DNA from: Candidatus Competibacteraceae bacterium
GTDB taxonomy: Bacteria; Pseudomonadota; Gammaproteobacteria; Competibacterales; Competibacteraceae
Direction of reading: 5' to 3'
DNA length: 7,802 bases
Assembly: GCA_003527885.1 (NCBI GenBank)
Contig: DPWB01000363.1
Location: 826-8,627, forward strand
The position numbers were made by a program, and so were the translations under genes. Shown one piece after another: positions 1-6,592 of the stretch (its first letter is position 1; each line of letters begins with the position of its first letter). Below the pieces are notes generated by a model that saw nothing but the letters and a program-made list of their open reading frames with translations, was not told where the DNA came from and ran no database searches.

Positions 1-15
1 GAGGCGACGGTTCAT
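1..15 (-). CDS. Start of probable acetate/cation symporter ActP (partial, 5 codons)
   Basis: Only the first five codons (MNRRL) are inside the window, reading off its left edge. The ATG overlaps the stop of the upstream DUF485 gene in an ATGA arrangement, which usually marks translational coupling within an operon. The identity is inferred from context alone: DUF485/YjcH genes are very often followed directly by actP, a sodium:solute symporter for acetate and other short monocarboxylates. Five residues cannot confirm it. A different membrane protein is possible. Confidence 0.5.
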
Positions 16-323
16 TCGATGGCTCCCCGGATGATCTCTGAGTTGATGTCATCGAATTCCGTGTTGGCGCGCCGGATGTAGACCCCGGTCAACAGCCAGA
101 ACAACAAAATCAAACCCGCGCCGATGGGCCAGGCGATGGTGGCTACCCCGCCTTCCCAAATCGGCTTGGCCAACAGCATGGGCTTGAACGCCACGACCAT
201 GATAAAGATGAAGTAGAGGCCCAGCACCACCGCCGTGAGTGTCCAGGCGAAACGGCTGCGCTTGTTGACCAGCTCATCGAATTTCGGGTTTCTTCGGATC
301 CGCTCGTATACTTCGGACGACAT
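12..323 (-). CDS. yjcH: DUF485 family inner-membrane protein (YjcH-like)
   Basis: A 103-residue protein with the DUF485 layout: a short charged N-terminus (MSSEVYERIRRNPKFDELV), helix 1 at about residues 24-47, a loop with KPIWEGG, helix 2 at about 59-82, and a charged tail ending in ANTEFDDI...EIIRGAIE. The family is a small inner-membrane protein encoded beside the acetate permease ActP. Its biochemical role is unclear, but it is thought to go with acetate uptake. An in-frame ATG 18 codons upstream (377) exists. I chose 323 because GGAG lies 9 bases before it and because the family starts with this KFxELV-containing region. The stop overlaps the next start (ATGA), so the two genes are probably co-transcribed. 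Length and hydrophobic pattern are normal for the family. Confidence 0.88.
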   Translation of the reverse strand: MSSEVYERIRRNPKFDELVNKRSRFAWTLTAVVLGLYFIFIMVVAFKPMLLAKPIWEGGVATIAWPIGAGLILLFWLLTGVYIRRANTEFDDINSEIIRGAIE

Positions 324-521
324 TTGTTTTTTCTCCAGTGGTTGGTAGGTAACATGGCCTCTGTCGCGCGCGGCCAAGCTCTATAACTGTATAAGGTGCT
401 TTCGGTTTTTTCCACGCGGCATCCGCAGTTTTGCAAAGGCCGCACCCGTGACGCCGGTTTGCTGGCCCAGTGTGAGCAAAATAATCATTTTCATATCCAC
501 CCGATTGGTGAGTTCGATCTG
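324..521. promoter_or_regulatory. Divergent intergenic region between yjcH and the sensor-exonuclease gene
   Basis: This 198-bp gap separates two divergently transcribed genes and must hold promoters for both. The most AT-rich part is at 381-395 (ctataactgtataag), which contains TATAAC on the plus strand and TATACA on the minus strand as possible -10 elements. I could not pair either with a convincing -35 at standard spacing, and I see no clear sigma-54 motif. A weak ribosome binding site for the plus-strand gene (GGTGAG, 507-512) lies 9 bases before its ATG. Open reading frames extend into this gap on both strands, but their start codons lack ribosome binding sites. Confidence 0.45.
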
Positions 522-2750
522 ATGAACGAAAACCTTCGCTTCGTTCTTGCGCTCGCTGCTTTTTTAGCGGTGGTGGCCGGGTTGGAGCTGGTGGCGGGCT
601 ACGCGGTTTTCCATGCCCTGGAAGCGGATGAAAAAGAACGGGTTGTCAGGGTTCTTGCCCCCAAAGCGGAGCTGGTCGGCGAGATTGGACTGCTGCTGCT
701 GGCCATTCTTGGCATCGCGTTCGCCGTCGCCTACCAGTACTACGTGAAAGGTGCGCTAAAGATTGCGGAAGGCATTCGCATCGCCCTCAACGCCAATTCC
801 AGCCACCGTCTGGAATTGGCTGGCCCATCCGAACTAAAGCGGCTGACGCGGGCGGTCAACGATCTGGCCGAGCATGGAGAAATGCTGGCGCGCGATCTGG
901 AAGCCAAGGTCGCTCGGGCCAAATCCTCGGTCGAGGAGGAGAAAAACCGGCTGGCGGCCTTGATGTCCGAACTGACCCAGGGCGTGCTGGTCTGCAACGC
1001 CGACGGCCGCATCTTGCTCTACAACGAGCGCGCGCGCCAGACGCTGTGCGCCCCGGACGGTGCGCAAACCGAGACCTCGATGACGCTGGTGGGCCTCGGG
1101 CGGTCCATTTTTACCATCATCGACCGCAATCTGTTGGCGCACGCCTTGGAAAACATCCGCGCCCGGCTGGAAAAAGACGAACCCGGTCCCAGCGCGCAAC
1201 TCGTGTTCACCACCCGGGCCGGGCAACTCATCCGGGTGCGGCTGGCGCCGGTGGTGGCCGCGCCGGAAGCGCCTCCAGGCGGTCCAGAGTCCGAGAGCCG
1301 GCACGCGGTTGCGGAAGGGTCGGCCGTGCCAGCGCCTTCGCCGTTCGCCCTCGGCGGTTTCGTCATGACCCTGGAAAACGTCACGCACACCTTCGAACTG
1401 GACAGCACGCGCGATATGTTGTTGCAGTCGTTGACGGAGGGTAGCCGGGCGGCGCTGGCCAACATCCGCGCCGCCGTGGAAACCTTGACCGACTACCCGG
1501 ATTGCGATCCGGTGCATCGCGATCGCTTCCTCCAGGTCATTCGCGAAGAGGCCCGCGCCTTGAGCGGCAGGCTCGATAAAACCACCTCCGATTACGCCGA
1601 TTCCCTCAAGACCCGCTGGCCGCTGGAGGAAATGCTGGGCATCGATGCGGTCGCGGCGGCGCGCCGCCGGATCGAAAGCCGGTTGGGGTTGCGCACGCTC
1701 TCGGAGGTGCTCGACGATTCCATCTGGATCAAAGCCGACAGCTATACCCTGGTGCAAGCCTTCAGCTATTTGGCGGGCCGCTTGAAGGAGGGCTACGAGG
1801 TCCGAGAGCTGTGTTTCAATCTGAGGCGGCACGCGCGGATCGCGGAACTCGATCTGGCCTGGTCCGAACCGATCCTGTCGCAAGGGGTGTTGTACGATTG
1901 GGAGACGGATACCATGCGCGCCGGCGGGGAAGACAGCCCGCTGACGTTGCGTGACGTGACCGACCGGTTGGGGGCGGAGGTCGTCTACATGGTCGATAAG
2001 CAACGGCAGCGGCCTTTCATCCGCTTCCTGTTGCCGATGGCTAAGCCGACACGCGCTTCGGTCGGCGTTCCGATCCGCTTCGACGAAAGCCGGCCGGAGT
2101 TCTACGATTTCGATTTGTTTCATCAAGCCGGGCAAACCCCCGAGCTCGACCAGCTGCCGCTCGCGGAGTTGGCGTATACCGTCATCGACACCGAGACCAC
2201 CGGCCTCGATCCGTCGGCGGGTGACGAGATCATCGCCATCGGGGCGGTGCGCATCGTCAATAACCGGCTGCTGCGCTATGAAACCTACGAGCAACTGGTC
2301 GATCCGAAACGGCCGATCGCCGCCAGCTCGCAAACGGTTCACGGCATTTCGCACGAGATGCTGCGCGGCCAACCCGTGCTCGATCAGGTGTTGCCCCAGT
2401 TCCACGAGTATTGCGAGGATACGGTGCTGGTGGGCCACAACGCCGCGTTCGACATGCGGTTTTTGCAAGTGAAGGAAGCCCAGACCGGCATCCGCTTCAC
2501 GCAGCCGGTGCTGGATACGCTATTGCTGTCGCAAGTGCTGCATCCGAATCAGGAATCTCACGCGCTGGAGGCGATCGCCGAGCGCTTGGGGGTCGCCGTG
2601 GTGGCCCGCCACACCGCGCTGGGCGATGCTTTGGTCACGGGCGAGGTGTTCTTGCGGATGATTCCCTTGCTGGCGGCCCACGGCATTCGCAGCTTGCGCG
2701 ATGCCAGGGAGGCGACCGAGAAGGCGCTGTACGCCAAGGTCGATTATTGA
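522..2750 (+). CDS. Membrane protein with degenerate histidine-kinase region fused to DnaQ-like 3'-5' exonuclease
   Basis: A 742-residue protein. In order: transmembrane helices at about 8-30 and 54-74 with a short external loop; a HAMP-like and coiled segment at 75-145; a PAS-like region at about 145-290 (ELTQGVLVCNADGRILLYNE) interrupted by an Ala/Pro-rich linker near 245-275; a helical stretch at about 296-352 placed like a kinase dimerisation domain; an ATPase-like region at about 395-506; and a C-terminal exonuclease domain at about 549-715. The exonuclease has all DEDDh residues: D556 and E558 (VIDTETTG), D644 (GHNAAFD), H697 and D702 (HTALGD). It should remove nucleotides from DNA or RNA 3' ends on the cytoplasmic face of the membrane. 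The kinase part looks dead: where SHELRTPL is expected there is TEGSRAAL, with Glu306 in the histidine position, and clear N and G boxes are missing. I chose 522 over the in-frame ATG at 396 because the first helix follows at once and GGTGAG precedes it. From memory, similar nuclease genes sit near actP-yjcH in Pseudomonas and Vibrio. Substrate and signal are unknown. Confidence 0.85.
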   Translation: MNENLRFVLALAAFLAVVAGLELVAGYAVFHALEADEKERVVRVLAPKAELVGEIGLLLLAILGIAFAVAYQYYVKGALKIAEGIRIALNANSSHRLELAGPSELKRLTRAVNDLAEHGEMLARDLEAKVARAKSSVEEEKNRLAALMSELTQGVLVCNADGRILLYNERARQTLCAPDGAQTETSMTLVGLGRSIFTIIDRNLLAHALENIRARLEKDEPGPSAQLVFTTRAGQLIRVRLAPVVAAPEAPPGGPESESRHAVAEGSAVPAPSPFALGGFVMTLENVTHTFELDSTRDMLLQSLTEGSRAALANIRAAVETLTDYPDCDPVHRDRFLQVIREEARALSGRLDKTTSDYADSLKTRWPLEEMLGIDAVAAARRRIESRLGLRTLSEVLDDSIWIKADSYTLVQAFSYLAGRLKEGYEVRELCFNLRRHARIAELDLAWSEPILSQGVLYDWETDTMRAGGEDSPLTLRDVTDRLGAEVVYMVDKQRQRPFIRFLLPMAKPTRASVGVPIRFDESRPEFYDFDLFHQAGQTPELDQLPLAELAYTVIDTETTGLDPSAGDEIIAIGAVRIVNNRLLRYETYEQLVDPKRPIAASSQTVHGISHEMLRGQPVLDQVLPQFHEYCEDTVLVGHNAAFDMRFLQVKEAQTGIRFTQPVLDTLLLSQVLHPNQESHALEAIAERLGVAVVARHTALGDALVTGEVFLRMIPLLAAHGIRSLRDAREATEKALYAKVDY

Positions 2751-2767
2751 GGAGAACCGTCCGTGGC

Positions 2768-2813
2768 CCTCGCGCCTGGAGGCTTGGGGAACCGCCTGGA
2801 ACCAGGAGCGAGG
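2768..2813. terminator. Imperfect inverted repeat between convergent genes, possible bidirectional terminator
   Basis: The 12-base arms 2768-2779 (CCTCGCGCCTGG) and 2802-2813 (CCAGGAGCGAGG) pair over 11 positions with one G-A mismatch, enclosing a 22-base loop. It lies in the 110-bp gap between the 3' ends of the exonuclease gene and fccB, where transcription from both sides must stop. No run of T follows on either strand, so it is not a standard intrinsic terminator. It could act with Rho or protect 3' ends, or it may be chance in GC-rich DNA. Confidence 0.35.
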
Positions 2814-2860
2814 CTGCGGGGTTGGGGTCCGCTTCCCGAGGTTTCAGCGTCCGCCGGATT

Positions 2861-4123
2861 TCACGCGAAAGTGTCGGCGAACAGGTTGGCGGACCAGTCG
2901 AACATGTCCTCGTAATTATCACGGGTCGGCGAGGCGGCTTCTCCAAAGGAGGCAGGCACCAAATCCATCGTCTTGGTGGCCGGGTTATAGGCGTAAACCG
3001 CTGTCAGCCAGGAAGCGGTGTTGGCGGTGATCGGGCTGTAACAGGCCGAATTGGTCGTCGGGGCCGGGTCGGGCGCTTCGCCGGCGAACGCCCGCAAAAT
3101 CGCGTCGGCGCAGACCTTGGCCTCGGCGTTGGCGATATGGCCGGACTTGGGTTGGCCCGTGCCTTGGGAGTCGCCGATGATGTGGACGCCCTCCATGCCA
3201 CCGATCATTGACTCGTAATTGAGCGGGTTGACCGGCGCCCAAAGACCGGTGCCCGTCAGACCGGCGCTGGTGATCAAAGCCCCCGCTTTTTGAGGGGCAA
3301 TCACGTTCAAGACGTCCGCCTTGAAATCGCCGACGCTGGTATTGGCGATCCGCTGGTCCGAATTCACCGCCAGGAGCGCGGCGTTGGGGTGGTATTCGAT
3401 GACGCCGGCGTGGGTCTGGGCGAACGCCTTGGTGAAGGTTTCCGGCTCGGCGACGATGCCGGGATTAGCGTCCAGCACGATGACCTTGGAGCCGGGTTTG
3501 GTGCGCTTGAGATAATCGGCGACCACGCAGGCGCGCTCGTAAGGTCCGGGCGGGCAGCGATACGGTTTGGGCGGGATGGTCATGATGAACAGTCCGCCCG
3601 CCGGCATGGTTTGGATCTGTTGCTTGAGCAGCGTGGTTTGCGCGCCCGCTTGCCAGGCGTGAGGGACTTTGTTCGGATCCCAGCCGGCGACGGGTTGGAA
3701 CTCGATGCCGGGAGCCAGCACCACATGCTCGCAATCCAGCGGAGTCCGCCCGGCGATCTGTACCCGCCAAGTGCTGCCGGCCGGCTTTTCGAGGCCCGTC
3801 GCCCGGCCTTGGACGAAATTGACGCCGAGCTGTTGGAGCGCCGCGTAATTGAAGGTGATTTGGCTCAGGTTCAGCGAATTGGTCAACACCAAGTTGCTGA
3901 GGATGCAAGAAACGTGGGCGGGGTTGGCGTCCACCAAGGTGACGGCGACTCCCGCGCCGCCCCACAGCTTCAGGTATTTGGCCAAGGTCGCGCCGGCGAA
4001 ACCGCCGCCGACCACGACCACCCGGCCGGATACGCTTTGGGCTTTCAGGAGAGGCGGGGTGGCGGCCAGCGCCGTTGCGGCACCCGCCAGTTTCAGAAAA
4101 TGGCGTCGCGAGATTTTATTCAT
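2861..4123 (-). CDS. fccB: Sulfide dehydrogenase (flavocytochrome c), flavoprotein subunit
   Basis: A 420-residue periplasmic FAD enzyme that oxidises sulfide to sulfur or polysulfide and passes electrons to a cytochrome c partner. The N-terminus has a full Tat signal (SRRHFLK, residues 5-11) followed by a hydrophobic Ala-rich stretch, which fits export in folded form with FAD bound. The dinucleotide-binding motif is VVVVGGGFAGA (35-45). Three cysteines match those described in the Allochromatium enzyme: Cys73 (SCILSN) for covalent FAD attachment, and Cys190 (YRCPPGPYERA) with Cys361 (ACYSPI) as the redox disulfide near the flavin. A second nucleotide motif, HIIGDSQGTGQPKSG, lies at 314-328. 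Length and the C-terminal FCSD-type domain (about 350-420) are normal. AGAGGAT precedes the ATG. The gene starts 58 bases after the cytochrome gene on the same strand, so the two form a transcription unit. The related SoxF is an alternative name, but the adjacent cytochrome and absence of sox genes favour fccB. Confidence 0.93.
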   Translation of the reverse strand: MNKISRRHFLKLAGAATALAATPPLLKAQSVSGRVVVVGGGFAGATLAKYLKLWGGAGVAVTLVDANPAHVSCILSNLVLTNSLNLSQITFNYAALQQLGVNFVQGRATGLEKPAGSTWRVQIAGRTPLDCEHVVLAPGIEFQPVAGWDPNKVPHAWQAGAQTTLLKQQIQTMPAGGLFIMTIPPKPYRCPPGPYERACVVADYLKRTKPGSKVIVLDANPGIVAEPETFTKAFAQTHAGVIEYHPNAALLAVNSDQRIANTSVGDFKADVLNVIAPQKAGALITSAGLTGTGLWAPVNPLNYESMIGGMEGVHIIGDSQGTGQPKSGHIANAEAKVCADAILRAFAGEAPDPAPTTNSACYSPITANTASWLTAVYAYNPATKTMDLVPASFGEAASPTRDNYEDMFDWSANLFADTFA

Positions 4124-4181
4124 GGCGTTTATCCTCTACAGAGTTCGATGGGAAGGCGAGGGACGAGCGTTAAGGCGCCGC

Positions 4182-4574
4182 TTAATCATCATCGTGCTCG
4201 TGGTGATCGCCATCGTGCTCGTGGTGATCGCCATCGTCGCCGTCTCCACCCGATCCGCTGCCGCCGTTGCCCAATCCCGCATAGTAGTCGGCGATCAGCC
4301 GTATCTGCGCGTCGGTGTATCCCTTCGCCTGGCGGTGCATGATGTCGTTGGTGTTCGTGCTGTATTTCATCTCCAACACTTCTTCATAGATTTCCTGGGC
4401 GCTTTCTCCGCGCAGACTGTCGATGTCGCCCACGGCCTGACCGTTGGTGCCGTGACATTGCGCGCATTGCGAGGCCAGCAAGCGGCCGGGCGGCGGTGCG
4501 GTCCAGCCCGTCAGCGGGATGGCGAGCGCAAGGCCAGAAAGGAGAGTCAATAGAACTCGGTAGTTTGAAATCAT
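4182..4574 (-). CDS. fccA: Monohaem cytochrome c subunit of sulfide dehydrogenase, with His/Asp-rich tail
   Basis: A 130-residue exported class I cytochrome c. A hydrophobic signal peptide spans about residues 1-26 (cleavage near GWTA, although the following prolines make the exact site unsure). The single haem site is CAQCH (Cys37, Cys40, His41). Met79 in DIMHRQAKGYTD is the likely second iron ligand, since this context is common in c553-type partners of FccB. The fold seems to end near residue 102 (IADYYAGLG). A Gly/Ser linker (GNGGSGSGG) and an acidic, histidine-rich tail follow (about 111-130), with the heptad GDHHEHD present twice. I know of no such tail in typical FccA, so metal binding is only an inference. 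The protein is monohaem, unlike the dihaem subunit of purple sulfur bacteria. AGGAT lies 9 bases before the ATG and resembles the site before fccB. It should accept electrons from FccB and hand them to the respiratory chain. Confidence 0.87.
   Translation of the reverse strand: MISNYRVLLTLLSGLALAIPLTGWTAPPPGRLLASQCAQCHGTNGQAVGDIDSLRGESAQEIYEEVLEMKYSTNTNDIMHRQAKGYTDAQIRLIADYYAGLGNGGSGSGGDGDDGDHHEHDGDHHEHDDD
4190..4231. repeat. Perfect 21-bp tandem duplication in the 3' end of the cytochrome gene
   Basis: Bases 4190-4210 and 4211-4231 are identical. Being a multiple of three, the unit keeps frame and adds one copy of a seven-residue His/Asp/Glu heptad (GDHHEHD) to the cytochrome tail. A third, broken partial copy starts at 4232 (catcgtcgcc). 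Perfect identity, including at wobble positions, suggests a recent slippage duplication whose copy number may vary between strains. Confidence 0.9.
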
Positions 4575-4927
4575 TGGCGGTATCCTATTGAAGTGATTCT
4601 GGTATCATGTCCGCCCCACGCCCCCGGAACTCACAGGTTCTCCGGTTGAGCGTAGCTGATTCGAACGCTCAGCGTTTTCATCCGAGGGCTCCGGATAGGG
4701 TGACTATGGCCAAGGTACAAGCTGAGAATTAATTGAAGCTGAATTGGTTGTGATCGGTTTGTCCCTGTTCAACGCCATTCGGCGGCTAGCGCCCCTTCGC
4801 AAATTGCGCCGCGGCGCCTTGCTCGTAGCTTGTCCGCCAAAAGGACAGTCATTGGTTTCGTGATTCCCCTATCCAGCATTTCCCATCGATAATTCGCTCG
4901 TTACCAAACTGAGGAGCCGAGAACGGT
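4575..4927. promoter_or_regulatory. Intergenic region between divergent fccA and the LysM-FecR gene
   Basis: This 353-bp stretch holds no gene that I can support. As it separates divergent genes it should carry both promoters and any control of the sulfide dehydrogenase unit. Visible structure: an imperfect dyad at 4624-4645, a 9-bp dyad at 4645-4673, a 12-bp perfect palindrome at 4806-4817 (GCGCCGCGGCGC), and a small dyad at 4831-4847 (TGTCC...GGACA). GATAAT at 4888-4893 would suit a -10 element for the plus-strand gene, but I find no matching -35. GAGGAG (4911-4916) is the ribosome binding site for the LysM-FecR gene. No tRNA or riboswitch pattern was recognised. Confidence 0.45.
4645..4673. 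promoter_or_regulatory. 9-bp inverted repeat upstream of fccA, possible operator or weak hairpin
   Basis: The arms GTTGAGCGT (4645-4653) and ACGCTCAGC (4665-4673) pair over nine positions with one G-U wobble and an 11-base loop. It lies about 71 bases upstream of the fccA start, where a regulator controlling sulfide oxidation could bind. GTTTTC follows on the plus strand, but no plus-strand gene ends here, so a terminator is unlikely. Its function is unproven. Confidence 0.3.
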
Positions 4928-6592
4928 ATGCAAATTGCAAAAAGACGGTTTGGTCCCATGGGGGCGATCAAGGCGTGCGCCGTTGCCTGTGTTATAGCGC
5001 TGGCGTTGCTGGGGGTGCAAACCGTGCGCGCCCAGGAATGGCTCTATACCGTGCGGCCGGGTGACAATCTGTGGAATATAACCGCCGAACATCTGACCAG
5101 GATGGATTATTGGCCGAGGTTGCAAGTGCTGAATCAGGTTTCAGATCCGGAAAATCTGCCGCCAGGGATGAAACTGCGTATTCCCATCGCGTGGCTCAAA
5201 CGGTTGCCGGCGACAGCGCAGGTGCTGAGCGCGCACGGTGAGATCCAGGCCGTGATCGCCGCCACCAGCCAAACCGTGGCGCTCAAGACCGGCCAGCTTC
5301 TGGAAAGCGGGGATACGGTCCTGACCGGGGAGGACGGTAACGCCACCCTGGAGTTCGGCGATGGTTCGCGCCTGTTGGTGCAGGCCAACAGCCAGCTGAA
5401 TCTGAAGAGCTTAAACGCTTATGGCCGCACCAACGTGATGGATACCCTCTTGCAGTTAGTGCGCGGACGGGTGGACAACCAGGTTGTCCCGCGCTCGGGG
5501 GCCGGCGCCCGGTATGAGGTCTCGACGCCTGTCGCCACCTCGGCCGTGCGGGGTACCCGCTACCGTCTCGGCATGGAAACCGGCACCGCTACCGCGCGGA
5601 CGGAGGTTTTGGAAGGGAGCGTGAGCTTTCGAGGGGGCGGGAAGACCCAGGCCGTCGCCAAGGGCCTCGGCTCTCTGGCGACGGCGGACAAACCGCTGTC
5701 GTTGCCCGTGCCGTTGCTGGCGCCGCCGAATGCCGCCGCGTTGCCGCCAGTCGTCACCCGCGTTCCCATCCAACTCGCGTTGCCGGCCGTGAAGGGCGCG
5801 GTGGCCTATCGCGCCCAAATCGCCCCCGATGACCGCTTCGAAACCCTGTTGTTCGACGGCGTTTCGCCATCGCCGGCGGTTCGCGGGCCGGATCTGCCCG
5901 ACGGGGATTACCTGCTGCGGGTTCGCGGCATCGACGCCAAGGGCCTGGAAGGCCGCGACGCCCACCATCGCTTTCGCCTGCACGCCCGCCCGGTGCCGCC
6001 GTTTTTGATCGAGCCGGCCCATCAGGGAGCCGTCCTCGAAAAATCACTGGTTTTTAAATGGTCGGAACCGGAAAATGCGGCGAGCTATCATTTTCAATTG
6101 GCCGAGGATGAGGGTTTTGCCGCGCCGTTGCTCGATCTTGCCGGGCAGACCCGAGCCACGTTGACGCCGGAGCGTCCGTTGGAGCCGCGCGTTTACTACT
6201 GGCGGGTCGCGGTGCGGGATTCGTCCGGCAGGGACGGGCCCTTCAGCGATCCCCAGTCTTTCAAGTTGCAGCCGACCCCGAAATTACAGCCGCCCGAAGT
6301 CACCGCGGATAGCATGACCTTCCGTTGGAGCGCCGGGCTACCCGGCCAGCGCTATCAGTTCCAAATCGCCAAGGATGCCGACTTCGAGGAGATCGTCGCC
6401 TCCGCCGAGGTGTCGGAACCGCAACTGAGCATCCGGCGCCCGGACTCCGGGTTTCATTATTTGCGGATTCGGTCCATCGAGCCGGATGGTTCGGCGGGGC
6501 CGTATGGCCCGGTGCAGCGGATCGACGTTCCGCCCGCCAGCTATTGGCCGGTCGGTTTGGTGGTCTTTTTGACGCTGGTCTTGGCTCTATGA
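4928..6592 (+). CDS. Exported LysM-FecR domain protein with three beta-rich repeats and C-terminal membrane segment
   Basis: A 554-residue envelope protein. A basic N-terminus and hydrophobic stretch form a signal peptide, with likely cleavage after VRA at residue 35. A LysM module (about 38-86: YTVRPGDNLWNIT ... YWPRLQVLNQ ... LPPGMKLRIP) should bind peptidoglycan glycan strands. A FecR-type domain (about 120-232) follows, with LLESGDTVLTGEDGNATLEF and the core VSTPVATSAVRGTRYRL. Three related FN3-like units then occur at about 275-352, 357-448 and 452-534, each with a pattern like YxxQIAxDxxFE and YYWRVAVRD. The protein ends inside a hydrophobic segment (540-554) that may anchor it in the inner membrane. 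No FecI-type sigma factor or TonB receptor is nearby, so this is not a classic FecR iron regulator. GAGGAG lies 11 bases before the ATG. The stop overlaps the next start (ATGA), which links it to the CHASE2 receptor. An accessory or sensing role for that receptor is an inference. Confidence 0.85.
   Translation: MQIAKRRFGPMGAIKACAVACVIALALLGVQTVRAQEWLYTVRPGDNLWNITAEHLTRMDYWPRLQVLNQVSDPENLPPGMKLRIPIAWLKRLPATAQVLSAHGEIQAVIAATSQTVALKTGQLLESGDTVLTGEDGNATLEFGDGSRLLVQANSQLNLKSLNAYGRTNVMDTLLQLVRGRVDNQVVPRSGAGARYEVSTPVATSAVRGTRYRLGMETGTATARTEVLEGSVSFRGGGKTQAVAKGLGSLATADKPLSLPVPLLAPPNAAALPPVVTRVPIQLALPAVKGAVAYRAQIAPDDRFETLLFDGVSPSPAVRGPDLPDGDYLLRVRGIDAKGLEGRDAHHRFRLHARPVPPFLIEPAHQGAVLEKSLVFKWSEPENAASYHFQLAEDEGFAAPLLDLAGQTRATLTPERPLEPRVYYWRVAVRDSSGRDGPFSDPQSFKLQPTPKLQPPEVTADSMTFRWSAGLPGQRYQFQIAKDADFEEIVASAEVSEPQLSIRRPDSGFHYLRIRSIEPDGSAGPYGPVQRIDVPPASYWPVGLVVFLTLVLAL

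Noticed and set aside
396..521. Upstream start giving the sensor-exonuclease 42 extra residues
   Set aside because: The extra residues are hydrophilic and Cys/His-containing with no match to a signal or domain, and there is no ribosome binding site. The start at 522 is followed directly by the first membrane helix.
834..2468. Long minus-strand open frame (544 codons) opposite the exonuclease gene
   Set aside because: Its translation is rich in Gln, Arg and Gly with no recognisable domain. It is the GC-driven mirror of a strand with clear domains.
3290..4342. Plus-strand open frame (350 codons) across fccB and the cytochrome gene
   Set aside because: It runs antisense to two well-identified genes, has no family resemblance and crosses a gene boundary.
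4607..4732. Small plus-strand frame of 41 codons starting at the ATG at 4607
   Set aside because: No good ribosome binding site, unremarkable Arg/Pro-rich translation, and it lies over the presumed fccA promoter and dyads.
4806..4817. 12-bp perfect palindrome GCGCCGCGGCGC as a regulator site
   Set aside because: Composed only of G and C in GC-rich DNA, where such palindromes arise easily. No supporting context.
4888..4893. GATAAT as a -10 promoter element for the LysM-FecR gene
   Set aside because: No -35-like hexamer at 16-18 bases upstream, so it is only mentioned in the intergenic entry.
4928..6592. Classic FecR iron-siderophore anti-sigma regulator
   Set aside because: It has a signal peptide and LysM rather than a cytoplasmic N-terminal anti-sigma region, and no sigma factor or TonB receptor gene is adjacent.
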